Shown here: positions 42,991 through 54,754 of the stretch, in pieces | How positions within the stretch are numbered: position 1 is the stretch's first letter | Layout: each line of letters begins with the position of its first letter | DNA from: Chytridium lagenaria | Taxonomy: Eukaryota; Chytridiomycota; Chytridiomycetes; Chytridiales; Chytridiaceae | Assembly (NCBI GenBank): GCA_025449115.1 | Contig: JAHLKC010000167.1 | Coordinates: 1 to 64,000, forward strand | Reading direction: 5' to 3' | DNA: 64,000 nt | Notes under the pieces: model-generated | The model's input: the letters and a program-made list of their open reading frames with translations, nothing else | Database searches by the model: none | What the model was told of the DNA's origin: nothing | Translations under genes and position numbers: made by a program

Positions 42991-45332
42991 ATGTCCACCT
43001 CTACCACCAACAACGACGAAACCACCCCCACACCCTCGTCACCCGCATCTCTGCTCCACCCGCTGGTGGTTTCTTTTTAGGCGGTAATTCCATCCCGTCC
43101 ATCCTCCACCTCATTTCTCCACAGCCCTCGCCCTTGCAGCCGAAAACATCCCAGGGTTAGCCTACCTCGTCGCCCGCGATTCCGGGTTCTTCAAGCTTCG
43201 CGATCTGCAGGATGTGGCTGGAGAGAGTATGAGTGCTTGGCCGTTGCCTGCTGACGGATGGAAGAGGAGTGTGAAGGAGGAGGTGATGGTGTAAATTTGG
43301 GATATGCTGACTCTTTTGTAGGGAGCGAGTTTGACGGCAAAGGAGATCGGGGAGGGTGCAAAGAGGAGGAGGATGGACGGTTGGGAGTTATGGAGTTTCA
43401 TAGGGCTTATTTGGAGGGGACGACTTGTCCTGCTGAGGTGGGTTTGTGTCGGCGAGATGCGTTAGTTTGGAGGGTGATGGATTCATGAGACTCGACCACT
43501 TTATGAAAAAAAAGAATACTAACATGAACCTCAGGTTTGCCACGCCATCATCGACCGCATCCGCACAACCCACACTACAGATCCCCTTCACGAACTACCC
43601 GACGGAACGTTCGTCGATGCCCCACGCACAACCAGCACTCTCAACCATTTCACTCAAGCCTCTGCAGATCTCATTCTCGCGCAAGCCATGGCGTCCAAGA
43701 AGCGCTACGAGGCTGGAGCTCCGCTATCGATTCTTGATGGGGTGCCTGTGGCTGTGAAGGACGAGATTGACGTGAAAGGTTATTTTACTTGGGTTGGGAC
43801 GACGTTTTTAGGGAGTGAACGGTTTGGGGGGAAGAAGGCGGAGGCGGATGGTGTTGCGGTTGAACGTTTGAGAAAGTTGGGGTGTGTGATTTTGGGAAAG
43901 ACGACGATGGAAGAATTGGGGTGGAGGTATGGGGTTTCCTTTTGTGGGTGTATTAATGGTGTGTAGCGTGTTTAGCGCCAATACTTTTAGAGGAATTCCA
44001 AGGAATCCGTATAATACTTCAAAGTCTTGTGGTGGTTCGTCTGGGGTAGTGGAGGTGCCGTTGCAGCAGGGTTGCCCTATCGCCCTTGGTTGTGATGGGG
44101 GAGGATCTGTAAGGTATACGCATGTAAAATCCTCACTTTTATGCTGATTTTACTTAGAATTCCGGCTGCTTTCAATGGATTGTACGGACTCAAGCCAACT
44201 CATGCTAGAATTCCAGCTAAAGGAGGATGTGAGTGACATGTGAAACAATATATCTAGTTAACCGGGGGTTTTCTTTAGTTAAGCTTGCACATACCGTTGG
44301 TGTTATTGGGCCTATGGCTGCTTCTGCTGATGATCTTGCGGTGGCGTATCTTACCATGGCTGGATCTCACCCTGATGTAAGGCAGTTTGGATTATGGCGA
44401 TGGTATATTAAATCGTGTAGGTCTCACATTCGCTGCTCCAACCGCCTGTGTATATCCCAAGAAGTTATTTGAAACCATCGATGAAGGGGAAACGGTTTGG
44501 TATTTTCCCTGGATACAATGAACAGGTTTCCAACCCCGCCATTCTCCGTTCTATGGAAGTGTTACAGAAACGGTTAGATTTTTCTTTTATACATGAAAAA
44601 AGTATTTCTTTCAAAGGTACTAATGAGTGGGTTTTGGGGGTTATTTTTCTTGCTGTGATAGCCTTATTGATGCTGGAGCTACGCTTGTTGAGGTTGGAAT
44701 TCCGTTGCTGGATAATATTAGGATGGCACATGCGCTTGTGATTAGTGCAGAGATCTATAATGGGGTTTGCGGACATCCCGGGAGGAAGGAGATGACGTGG
44801 GCCAATCGGTTGATGATGGTCATAGCGTCTTTAGCTGATGCAAGAGATTACGGTATGTATTCTTCATTCTCATATATAGTTTCTGATACCAGAATAAATC
44901 AACTTGCTAATCATCCTTTTCCGATCTCATTCAACAATATTAGTGCGAGCAAACCAACTTCGCACCATCTTAATCCGCCACCTCACTCACCTCTTTTCCG
45001 CCAAAGTAGATTTCCTCTTGACGCCCTCCACGGCCATCACGGCGCCACCTCTCCCTGCTGATGGTGTGCTGGCCCGAGGAGGTTACAGTAATGTCCCGTT
45101 GAGCAGTGATGCGATGCGGTATGTGTTTATCGCGAATTTTGCGGGTATACCGGCTGTTACTGTGCCTTTTGGGATGGATCAGGAGGGGATGCCTGTTGGG
45201 GTGCAGGTGATGGCGGAGTGGTGGGGGGAGGGAGGGTTGATGGAGGTGGCAAAGTGGATTGAGGGGGTTGCTGGGGAGGAGGGGATGGAGGTTGGGAGAG
45301 CAAAGATGGGGTGGGTTGGTGATTTGATTTGA
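42991..45332 (+). CDS. Amidase-signature family hydrolase
   Basis: Amidase-signature enzymes cleave amide bonds with a Ser-cisSer-Lys triad. The Lys is in LDGVPVAVKDEIDVKGYFTW, the cis-Ser in KSCGGSSG and the nucleophilic Ser in ALGCDGGGSVR. Other landmarks are AEADGVAVERLRKLGCVILG, GKTTMEELGW, IPAAFNGLYGLKPTHARIPA, TVGVIGPMAASADDLAVAYL and, near the end, FLLTPSTAITAPPLP and FANFAGIPAVTVPFGMD-like sequence, with the stop after MGWVGDLI. Introns are visible near 43435-43533, 44115-44157, 44230-44278 and 44851-44943. A one-base loss at GGGG near 44042, then its compensation, explains why GGSGGAVAAGL is out of frame. The start is uncertain: 42991 is the first plausible ATG but its frame closes after 28 codons, so an upstream correction or exon is needed. 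Size and motif order fit the fungal amidase/fatty-acid-amide-hydrolase group. Confidence 0.8.
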
Positions 45333-45963
45333 GGGGTTTGGTGATTGACTTTTGTTTTGGCCTTTTTTGGGGGTTGGTGATTGAGAGTGGTTTTATCGTT
45401 TCCTCATCGTGATTATTTTGTTTTTTGATATGTAGTTGTTTTTTTTTCTACTGGTGGTTTTTTTCTGTGGGTATACTGTTTTTACAAAATTCGATTTTCA
45501 TTAAAATAAACACCTGTTCTTGAGTTAAAAAAGGGGGGTTGGGCGGAATAACGTTTTCTTTAAAGGTGTTTTCTTATTCCACCATCTTTTTTTGGTTCTT
45601 CACATTTAGGTAGAGAAATCTTTCCACGTCCTTTCTTTCTTTACTTTCAAACCATCTAGATACACAATTACCTTTATCTCGTGCCGTCATTCCCATCGGA
45701 GAGAACAGTAAAAGAAAAACACCAAGAAGCAATATACAACATGTATCTTAAAATGCAAAAATGATTATTGTGATTTATTTACGATGGGGTTTTTAAGAAA
45801 AGCAAACCAAGATAAAAATGACGCAGACAAGACGAGGAAAAACGAGGAAACTTTTTAACATAATTCACATAGAAAAAAGGACGAGAATAAAAAAAGGGAA
45901 AAGGGAAAAGCAGGGCCTAAACATCATTCACAACATCCAACGCAAGATCCATGACCTGTTCAT
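45333..45963. other. Convergent 3' region
   Basis: T-rich and A-rich tracts between two convergent genes; an attaaaataaac signal lies near 45500. No gene is supported. Confidence 0.5.
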
Positions 45964-46889
45964 TCAACACTTAATCTTTTGCAAAATCGCTGCAGCGTGT
46001 TTTGCTCTTTCCGATGACGCAACACCCGACGTTGCGGCGACACCTTTTGCCGCTCCACCATAAATCCCCGGTGCAACAGCATTCGCCGCAACGCCAGTCA
46101 CGGGTGCACCGGATGGTGGAGCCTGGACGTAAACGATTTGAGTCTTTCCTTCCTTATCGGTCTGCTGAATAGTGTAATAGGCGTTGTTGACGACATTTTT
46201 GTTGTTATGGGTGTTGATAAAGTTTGTTTCGGATTGATTGTGGAAGGTGGTGTCGTAGACGGTCATGTTGGTGTTCATGGTGATGTTACGGCTATCGTTG
46301 TATGTATCGTTGGAGTTGGAGATGGAACCGATTAAAGTGTTGTTGGTGCCAGTGACGTCGTTGTTTTGGGTCGTGGCAGAGTTGGATTGAACACCCCCTG
46401 ATACTGTGTTGCCTGTGACGCCGGCGGCAATGTTGTCGATGGCGTTGTTGTTGGTGGTTTGGGCGTTAGTGTCTCCAATTTGGAGAGTCGGGGGTGGGGG
46501 AATAGCGTTTCCGGCTACAGCTACACCTGGGGCTGGAGCATACCCTGGAGCGACTTGAGCCGATGCGCCTTGAGCGGATGGAGGGCCACCTGGTGTACCG
46601 ACCTTTGCATCAGAGATGTTGATGGTGTTAGCTTGTGCCGAGTTTCCTGTAGCGGCGTTGTTGGCGATAGCGGCGTTGACGTTTTGTTTTGAACCGATGG
46701 CGGCGTCGAGGGCTGTGATGTTGATGGTGTTTCCTTGGATGGAGGTGTCTGTGACGAGGTTGTTGCCGGCTGCGGCGTTGACGGTTTGGTCGCCGCGTTC
46801 GACGAGACGGACTTGTTGGGCTGGGGAGGGGCAGCGAGGAGTGGGGTGGAGGAGGCGAGGAGGAGGTAGAGGATGGATGTGAGGTGCAT
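45964..46889 (-). CDS. Secreted Asn/Ala/Thr-rich repeat protein
   Basis: A good signal peptide (MHLTSILYLLLASSTPLLAA) is followed, after a one-base frame change near 46815, by LVERGDQTVNAAAGNNLVTD and imperfect repeats: QTVNAAAGNNLVT..SIQGNTINIT, then QNVNAAIANNAATGNSAQAN ending in TINIS, then weaker Asn-rich units (GDTNAQTTNNNAIDNIAAGV, VTGNTVSGGVQSNSATTQNN). The regular Gln/Asn/Ile spacing resembles curlin-type or beta-helical fibre-forming repeats, so it may form a structural or amyloid-like surface layer. The tail (YTIQQTDKEGKTQIVYVQAP, then an Ala/Val/Gly-rich stretch) ends at a single Cys. No known domain. It lies next to another secreted repeat protein at 47716 on the other strand. Confidence 0.6.
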
Positions 46890-47715
46890 GATGAGAGATG
46901 TAGGATTTAGATGAATGTGATTATAATGTATGGGAGGGTACGGGAGGTAGGTGCCCTGCCGTCTAATGTGTAGAAAAGGTTGTAAGGTCTTGAAAATGGG
47001 AATGCACGTCCGATTTGACCACTTTATACGATGTGGTTTGTTTGTTGGGTGAGACTTTTCTGTGATGGATGAAACGAGGGGGATATGAAGTGGTTGACCA
47101 ATAGAGGGTTGTGAAAGAGTGGGCGCTCCATTCAAAGCACTTGAATTTGTTGTTGCTCATGTTGACGGTTGAGACCAATCTCTTTTTGATGCGCGGATAC
47201 GCAGCTTGTTTCAGCCATCAGGTCAAGATGCGTTCGCAGCGTGAGTGATTCCAAAGCAACGCCACGACAAGGTCGATTCGTTCATGAGGTATGAACCAAT
47301 CAGGAATTTGATTTTTATGCGGAGTCGTAAAAAAAAAAAAAACTGAAACTGGAAATGAGCTCATCTTCAACGTTTATGAAACTGAAAATGAAATGAATTC
47401 CTGCGACGCCTCACTGGAGAGAATCGTGCCGGCAAGAGTAACGAAAACGTCGATTTCTACGTAGTCTAAACTTGCACCAGTAGCAAAAGGTGTCTTAGTT
47501 CTTCCTTCCGTCGCAACGTGTGTCCTCAAGGAAAAAAGTCAAGCGCCTCCATTTAACACCAATGGCAACGCGTAAAGAAATGTTGAACAAAAACTTTCGT
47601 ATTTTCACCAAAAGACTATTAATTCAAAGTGGTCGTTCACAGCATTCTCGTTGTCGCCTCAACAGATCTTGTGCTGTAAACTAGACTTATAGACAATTAA
47701 TAAGATTCGCCCATC
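46890..47715. other. Divergent promoter region of two secreted-protein genes
   Basis: About 825 bases between two divergently transcribed secreted repeat-protein genes, so shared regulation is possible. There is an A-run at 47328-47341 but no recognisable element or gene. Confidence 0.4.
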
Positions 47716-49431
47716 ATGAACCTGAAGATCATCGCATTCCTCGCTGCGTCTCTCGCTGCAAGCACGATAGCGGCCCCAATGCGTCAAGGACTTCATTTCC
47801 AAAACATCCGGATACCTAATGCAGAGCAGCCCTTGTTCATGCCAAACACGTTTGACCGTCGAGGAAACGTTGTCCGCATTGAAAACAACATTGCAGGTGG
47901 CGAGCAAATCAACATTGTAGATGTCCCTGCAGGGACGTATGTGAGCGTGAAAGGGAACAAGGGAAATGCTGACGAGGCGTTTGAGAAGATGAGGAAAGAG
48001 TTTGTGATGCAAAGTTTAGGAGACGCCAGGTGAATTCGATTGTGTTCGAAGGAAATGTGGGGTTTGTGGAGCAGGTCAAGGTGGTGAATGTTGATGATGG
48101 GGCGCCGGTTTTTGTGAATGGGGTCAGGATTAACGGTGGTGCTGGCAGACTCAGAAGGATGAGGTAGCACGGCAGCAGTTATTGGCAGCTGATCCTGCGG
48201 TACCAGAGAAGCCTCATGTCGTGGTTACGTCTACAGAAGTACCTCAGTCTGACGCCGCACCCACATCTGCTCTGGACTCAACAACCACTGATACTATCGA
48301 GGCGGCTATCGCGACCTCAAACTCTACTCCTTTGCCCACACCACAGTCGAGGCCCTTCCGTTGAGATTAGTGACGCAGCCGCCGACACATCAACAGACGC
48401 TCTTTTGCCCACAACCACTGCCAATGATGCCGCTTCTACAATTTACGATGCTTATTTACCTACAACTACAGCGGAAGAATTATCTGAAAGCGGCCTTCCA
48501 ACCACAACGAACGTGTTCGAAGCGTTCACGTCAGCCGAGGAACTATCGACAACAATGGCATCGGAGGCCACGTCCCCATTACCCGAAACAATCGCTGCAA
48601 TCTCACTACTGTCGAAGCGGTTCCCCTCCCAACGACCACTGCAAGCATGTCAGCGAGCGCCACCTTTACCAAAACCACCGAGGTTGCCTTACTCACAACC
48701 ACAACCTATACTGCAGCCACAACAGCCGGCGCCGCTTATGCCCAATTCATGGACATGGATGCGGGTTTCGGTCCAGGTTTAGATCTTACCCCCACTCCCA
48801 CCCCAGACGCGTCCGCATCTAACAAGCAGCAATTGATGGTTCTGAGGAGAAGCCTGAGAAAGCCGGTGCATCAGGGAGTCAAGAGCCAGACTCCCCTTGC
48901 GGCTGCTGGGTTCGACGCTAAGAGTAATGATGAAGGGTTTGCGGGGAGCAAGGATGCTTATCTTCAGACGTCTGATCATGTTGAGGAGCATGTTGAGGTG
49001 CACGTTGATGAACATGTGGAAGAACACGTTGAGGAGCATGTGGAGGAGCACGTTGAGAATGTTGGTCATAAAGAGGAGCATCACGAGGAGCATCACGAGG
49101 AAGAACATCATGAGGAAGAACGTCATGAAGAGAAGCATCAGCCCGATCAACTAGCTGAAAATGAGCATAAGCTCGAGCAAGAGCCTGAACATCATGATGA
49201 GCCCCAACAAGAGACCAAACATGAACCTGAAGAGCATCATGATGAACCCCAACAAGAGACCAAACATGACCCGAAGAACATCATGATGAGCCTGAACACA
49301 AAGAGACCGAACCTCAACACGAGGCTATTACCTCCACTCCCGCGATGGAGGTGAACAGCTACGTGGAGGATGGTAATGGGGGTTGGGAGTCTTCTACGAC
49401 CATTTCTGGTGAAGACGCGAAGGAGATGTGA
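47716..49431 (+). CDS. Secreted Ser/Thr-rich protein with Val-Glu-Glu-His and His/Glu repeats
   Basis: A signal peptide (MNLKIIAFLAASLAASTIAA) precedes a folded-looking segment (RGNVVRIENNIAGGEQINIV, DVPAGTYVSVKGNKG). A Thr/Pro/Ser-rich stalk follows with repeated TTTA.E.LSESGLPTTT-like units. The last third is striking: seven or so VEEH units at 48980-49056 coded by a 12-base repeat, then HHEEEHHEEERHEEKH, then a twice-repeated EHHDEPQQETKHEP block (49186-49275). His/Glu-rich repeats of this kind suggest metal or surface binding; the stalk should be heavily O-glycosylated. Frame changes near 48030, 48180, 48365, 48620 and 49268 are needed to join the parts, so it might be two genes or a decaying one. 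It resembles no family I know. Confidence 0.5.
48980..49275 (+). repeat. Coding tandem repeats (VEEH and EHHDEPQQETKH units)
   Basis: A 12-base repeat (gttgaggagcat with gtg/cac variants) runs about 48980-49056. It is followed by gaggagcatcac units to about 49140 and two copies of a 45-base unit (gagcatcatgatgarccccaacaagagaccaaacatg) at 49186-49275. Repeat number is likely variable between strains. Confidence 0.75.
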
Positions 49432-49863
49432 TTGTAATATTTGCTGTAAAAATAACTCTTTTAAATATATATGTTTTTTTGTATTTTTTCAATAATGGAT
49501 ATCTCAGCTGAGAAATGGTATTTTTAACAGGCCAACAGCCAGCCCAGCCTTTTCAATTTCACTGTTTAATTTGTGGCTGGACTTTGACTTGAAAAAAGAA
49601 CAAACTTGAGAAATTGTTTATTACTCCAAGGCTGGCTGGCTGCTGCTGGCTGAATAGCTAGTAATCCATCATCCATCATCATTCCACATTCCAATTCTCT
49701 TCAGCTCATACCGAGAAAGAGCAAGCAGAAAGGAAAAAGGGGTGGGCAGAACACATTGCAATCCATTCATACCAGTGGTCGGTTGAGACGAGGATATCCC
49801 AGCTATCTTGCAAGCTGTCGTTTCTTTCCTCATACATCACATCCTTTCTCTGTAACCATCCCA
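49432..49863. other. Intergenic region with direct short repeats
   Basis: Contains repeated ggctggctgg/ccagcc tracts around 49529-49651 and catcatccatcatcattcc at 49665, which can pair into short hairpins. No gene is supported. Confidence 0.4.
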
Positions 49864-52226
49864 ATGTCGCTTCATTCATCAAGACTAGATGTCGCTGCAG
49901 TCTCACCACACTTCTCGCACTGGCGCTCATTGTCACCTCCACTCCATCCACATATGCATCCCATGTCATGCCTGATTCCAACTCCCATCACGACTCGGTA
50001 TCCCTCAGTCGAGAGGCTTCCTACTTCCCCGAAAACCCCTGGCCATCAAGACAAGAATTGGAAAAAAATAGACAACAATGTCTTAACACAAGATTCTATT
50101 CCAAAACTCGACGATGGAGGTTACTTTCGCGAACCTCTGGAACGCGCAGAAGAAGTCGAGGTTGACCAAGATAACGCATCTCGATACCAGGATACCGAAA
50201 TTTCTGCATCATCAAACGATGAAGGCCGGTTAAATGATGCGGCAAATGAATATGGCGTTCCACCTTCCATGTCGGACAGCTTCAACTCTGGCCCATTTTC
50301 TGGATTCGACGCAGAAAGACTCTCCCGTCTCAACACCCATTCCAACCCTACAAAAGTTTTGGGAACACCCAACATACAGTCAACGGACCGTCCTTTGGAT
50401 ATTTTGGAATCTGTGGCATATCCGCATAAAACTCTTCCGGCGACGACCATTAAATGGACTGAGGCAACTGGAACTCTTTTACCAACAAAGTCGCTTGATG
50501 ATGAACCTGACTCTCCTATTCGACGAATATTCAAGATCAGTACATTGTTAGTCTTCTCGACTCGTCATCTGGCGCAAGTAGTGAGTATATAATTGCCTTG
50601 TACAAGTAAACAATTGGCTGACATTATTTACAAGTCAAAAAGCATATGGCAGCATTGAGGGGAATTCTCACAAAATACCTTGAATCCGGAAAGCAGGTTT
50701 CTCCGGAACTTCAAAAACTTCTTGGCGTGCAAGATCAATTTGATTCCAATATCTGGGCCGGTTACGCTGGCTCTTTTCCCAAAGAGATTATCGACGCTCT
50801 CCAAAACAGCTCTGTTGTTGAAGTAAGTTTCGAACCTCATTATACTTGTTTTGCATAGGCCTTGCTTTAATGCCTTTCCATAGTACGTGGAGCCAAACCG
50901 TGTCATCAAGGCCGCTGGGTTCAGATATAAGGGCTCCAAAAGCTCTTTAAATCTTACTCGTAGCTTCCCCGCCGGGTTTCTCCCAAAAACTCTCTCCTCC
51001 GTGCCTCCACCTACACCCGTAACCGCTACTCCCTGGGCAGTCAAACAGCCACAGGGTAACTCTCGGCACAGATGCTACTACTCCACTTGGCCAAGGAAAC
51101 TCCTCGATTCTTGCAGAGGTGACGGATCAAATTGAGCCGCGTGGAGTTTAGATAGGATTGGACATGCGGGTACAGCATCGCTTGGGTTGTTTAGGCATTT
51201 TGAGAATGGAGGACAAGGTGTGGATATCTATGTGCTGGATACTGGGATTAGAGTATCCCATAGTGAGTTTGAAGGAGAGCGATATTTGGAGCGGATTTCA
51301 CGGGGTCTGGAAACGATGATATGAATGGACATGGTATATATATATACTGTTCTCCGCCTTTTACAATCTCTGTGTCTGTGTATTTCAACTTACACCTTGG
51401 TTTTTCCCCCAAAAAAAAATAGGCACCATGTTGCAGCCATTGCAGGAGGCAAAACCTTCGGCGTGGCCAAATCCGCCAACATTATCGCTGTCAAGTACTC
51501 GGCCGCGACGGCACTGGTAACCAACATAGTTCTCCGAGGTCTCCAATGGACGATAGAACGGATCGATCCCGCCCAACGTTCGAGCCGTCGTGAACCTTGT
51601 CTTGGAGGTGGAGGCATCAGTAAATCACTCCATGAACATGTTGATCGGATTGTTGCGCTTGGAGGTGTTGTGGCTGTTGCGGCTGGGAATGCGAACACGG
51701 ATGCTTGTGCGAATTCACCGGCGGATTCACCGAATGTGATGACGGTTGGAGCGACGACGAAGGAGGATGTGAAGGCTTCTTTTTCTAATTTTGGGGAGTG
51801 TATTTCGTTGTATGCGCCTGGGAAGGAGATTCAGTCTGCAGGGTTTTCGTCGGATAGTGCGGTGGCTTATGAGAGTGGAACTAGGTAAGCTGTTTGATAT
51901 GCTTGTTTACTTTGTTATTTTTATTTCGCCGACTCTCATTTATGTATATTGATTCTTTGTCGTGTCTTTCCAGTCAAGCCTCACCCCTCGTTGCCGGCGT
52001 CCTCGCCATCTACTTATCTATCTACCCCAACATATCTGTCCAAGACGTCTACACTACTCTGCTCGGCTCATCCTTCATGAATATCACTCTCGGCCAGATG
52101 ACGCGTGCAGATCCCAACATCCTGCTCTCGGCAGCCATCACGGATGCAGTTAATGTGGACCTGATAAAAGGCACTGGAACGATGCAATCTTTAGTGTGGA
52201 ATATGATGAAAATGATGTTTGACTGA
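49864..52226 (+). CDS. Subtilisin-like serine protease (S8) with a long N-terminal pro-region
   Basis: A signal-like segment (TTLLALALIVTSTPSTYA, about 49904-49957) is followed by about 190 acidic, Ser/Asn-rich residues. An I9 inhibitor propeptide begins YIVSLLDSSS and KKHMAALRGILTKYLESGKQ and ends VVEYVEPNRVIKA. The catalytic domain shows the Asp of GVDIYVLDTGIRVSHSEFEG, the His region NDDMNGHG then, after an intron (51333-51422), THVAAIAGGKTFG, the oxyanion-hole segment AGNANTDACANSPADSPNVM and the Ser of GTSQASPLVAGV. It is a secreted proteinase-K-like enzyme. Frame changes are needed near 49890, 50525, 50950, 51140, 51425 and 51590. That is more than in other genes here, so genuine decay is possible. 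The long acidic region before the inhibitor domain is unusual. Confidence 0.8.
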
Positions 52227-52550
52227 GCCTCAAACCTTTCTTGCCCTCTCCCCACCCTCCCCGCATTTTTGTTATATTTTATGTATGTTTTTATTATTGT
52301 CAATTAGTCTACCTATATGATACCATCAATACATTTTATTGTGATCAATGTTAACAGCGTTTGGGGTGCGTTTTTATTTTTATTACTCAGAGACCTTGAG
52401 TGTGATTGCCACAGTATTGGACGCGATGAACATTGAATGTGGTATCTTGACCATCCATGAGTACATATTGAGGAGAGCGAAGCAGAAATCCCTCACCATT
52501 TCCTTCCTTCAAACCTCCATCATCTCTTTTTAACAGTATTGTCATCCATC
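52227..52550. other. Intergenic region
   Basis: AT-rich 3' flank of the subtilase gene and upstream region of the next gene; no features recognised. Confidence 0.4.
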
Positions 52551-53406
52551 ATGAGCTTCATCAAGACCTCTACCGTCGATTTATGGAGACCGTGAGCTCT
52601 TCAACGCAACATTTTGTTGAGACCGCGTGCGAAACGCCTTTGCGGGGATCAGGGAAAGGCTTTTCGAGCGGGTGTTTGGGGAAGGGTTGAGTGATGTTGA
52701 GTTTATGGTTGTTCTTGGGAAGGTTTGTGTTGGGGTTGGAACAAGAGGTCATTGCTTATGATTATAGGTTGATGGGATGGACGAGATTAAAGTTGTCGAG
52801 AGCACGGAGGATGTGGTCGTTCAGGACGATAAAATGTTTATCGATTCCGTTGACTTCAACCTTGAGTTCATGGTGAAGGAGTTGGATGCTGTGGAGACTG
52901 TAAGATAGTTATTTAATGTCGTTTTCTCATGTTTGTAGTCTCCAAACCAGCAGAAGCTTTTGGCGTACAACCCTCACCTTGAGACGACCCTTGACTTTAT
53001 TTTCGATAATAAGGGTGATTTGACGTCTCTTGGGACTTGCTTGCTGTCCATTTTTGACATGCAGTTCGAGGTCTCTCTTCATGATTTTAACGTAGCAGCA
53101 CTTTTTAAAAGCTGTATGCTAACACTTTTAGTCTGTTGACAATTCACCACTGACGACAACAACGCTAACAACGACGACGACGACGAGTCATTGAGTTTGA
53201 TGGTGGTTTCGGGTTTGGGTACATGGCTGCGATGAATGCAGCAAAGAGGGTATGGTTTACTTTAGTAATTACAGCGTAGTTTAATGGGATTTTAAGGTGG
53301 AGGCAAGACGGTTTTGGTGGTGCAGGCTGATAGTACGTTAAGGGATTCTGCTGTGTCGTTGTCTGGAAAGTCTTTGAGCAATGAGAACATGCGCGTTGAT
53401 GTTTGA
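52551..53406 (+). CDS. Unrecognised gene, first of a tandem pair
   Basis: Exons read by eye give ERVFGEGLSDVEFMVVLGK, then VDGMDEIKVVESTEDVVVQD then DKMFIDSVDFNLEFMVKELD, then SPNQQKLLAYNPHLETTLDF and IFDNKGDLTSLGTCLLSIFD. After a short linker comes IEFDGGFGFGYMAAMNAAKR and a final exon GGKTVLVVQADSTLRDSAVS ending VDV. The gene at 53832 repeats this plan: a YNP-x-LE-x-x-LD-x-IFD-x-x-x-D-x-T-x-L motif, a DGGFGFGYMAA motif and a RDSAVSLSG motif near the stop. The protein is acidic, probably about 200 residues, with no signal peptide visible. I do not recognise the family. The first 80 bases after the ATG need a frame correction. Introns are 45-60 bases. Confidence 0.45.
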
Positions 53407-53831
53407 ATAGCCGTTTATCGTTAAAGTCCACAACATCCATTTTTATTACCTACTTATCTAATTATTTTTGTTTTATTCTTTTACTTGTAATTCTTGGTTT
53501 TCCCATCTTTCCCTAAAAACTTCCCAATTAAAACGCGATATAAATAAACGAACGTAAAACATGTGAAGTAAGAATCGAAGCATTTGATGGTGTGTCGTCT
53601 CTTTGGTGAAGCATGACGCTTCAAGGGATCACCCGTCACACAACGTCGCCAGGAAGAACAAAGGATTGAGATCGCCGCGTTCCCGATTGTTCCAACGATG
53701 CGGATTTCTGTAAAGCACATCCCATGGCCCAAAAAAAAACGCTTTGAGAAAAAGAAGTAGTCCATGGTTGAAGGTCGAGTTTCAAAAAGATTACCAATTA
53801 CCTAACTTCGCAGCAACGTCTATCGTCAACC
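53407..53831. other. Spacer between tandem paralogues
   Basis: Separates the two related genes; no clear repeat of the flanks is visible. Minus-strand frame 53481-53765 has no recognisable domain. Confidence 0.4.
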
Positions 53832-54754
53832 ATGCAGTCACTCATGACGTCCTTCAGCTCTCGAGCGAGTCAGCTTCCTCCTATCTACTGTTGGCGCCTT
53901 TTTGGGTATCAAGGGGACACGCTTGATGAATATGCTTGAAGCCGCTTTAAACGTTGTGGACTTTGTACGTTATTTGAAGTAAATGTGTGTACTCGCTTCG
54001 AAGTTCAAGATGCTGATTCTTTTAGGATGCCTATGTAGACGGCGAGACTGTGACTGACAGCGTCGACATCACGGAACCTATTAAGACGGATCCCTGGACG
54101 CAGAGCCTTAACGCCGCGCTTAATGGGGAGATGACGCTTCTTTCAAGCTCGTTGGAGGAGTCATTCAACAACGACTTCACTGTTGAAAGCCTGAGCGCTT
54201 TTAGAATGGTACGGTTGAGAGTTTGGTTCTTTTTGCTGATGGTGTAGTCGGAGAGACATTTGAGCTTTTGCAGTATAACCCTCAACTCGAAGCCGCTCTT
54301 GATGCTATTTTTGATGGGCATGATGATATGACGACGCTTGAGAGTACTTTAGATCTGTATTTGACATGGATTTCAAGCTTGCATCGTTTGATGTAGCTTT
54401 GAACGTAAGGACATGGTTTCATACCCCATCGTTGACTTTGTCTCCCTCTGCAGGTTAAGGATTCCGAGCCCATCGACAACGAGCCGGAAGAATTCACTCT
54501 CGATTCTAACGATGTGAGGATTTCGCGTTGATGAGTTTTGGCGTTGACGGAGGGTTTGGGTTTGGTTACATGGCTGCACTCCGTGCATCGACACAGGTAC
54601 ATTTCATCGAATACTTGTATGTTTTTAACGCGCTATCTTGTAGCAGGTTGAAAAGCTTGTTTCAGAGGAGAAGGCGAGTGCTATTATGAGGGATTCTGCG
54701 GTGTCGTTGTCTGGAGACGAGAAGAACAGTTGGATGCCTTTGGCGAAGCTTTAG
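53832..54754 (+). CDS. Unrecognised gene, second of a tandem pair
   Basis: Paralogue of the gene at 52551. Exons give DAYVDGETVTDSVDITEPIK and TDPWTQSLNAALNGEMTLLS, then SFNNDFTVESLSAFRM, LQYNPQLEAALDAIFDGHDD, MTTLESTLDL, VKDSEPIDNEPEEFTLDSND, then GVDGGFGFGYMAALRASTQ and QVEKLVSEEKASAIMRDSAV ending PLAKL. The first exon (MQSLMTSFSSRASQLPP from 53832) is a guess. A one-base change near 54530 is needed before the DGGFGFGYMAA motif. Similarity to its neighbour is limited to the three motifs, so the duplication is old, which argues that both are functional. Function unknown. Confidence 0.45.

Noticed and set aside
48779..49150. Met/Leu/Phe-rich minus-strand frame resembling a membrane protein
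   Set aside because: Antisense of the VEEH and HHEEE coding repeats, which always read as Met/Leu/Phe on the other strand.
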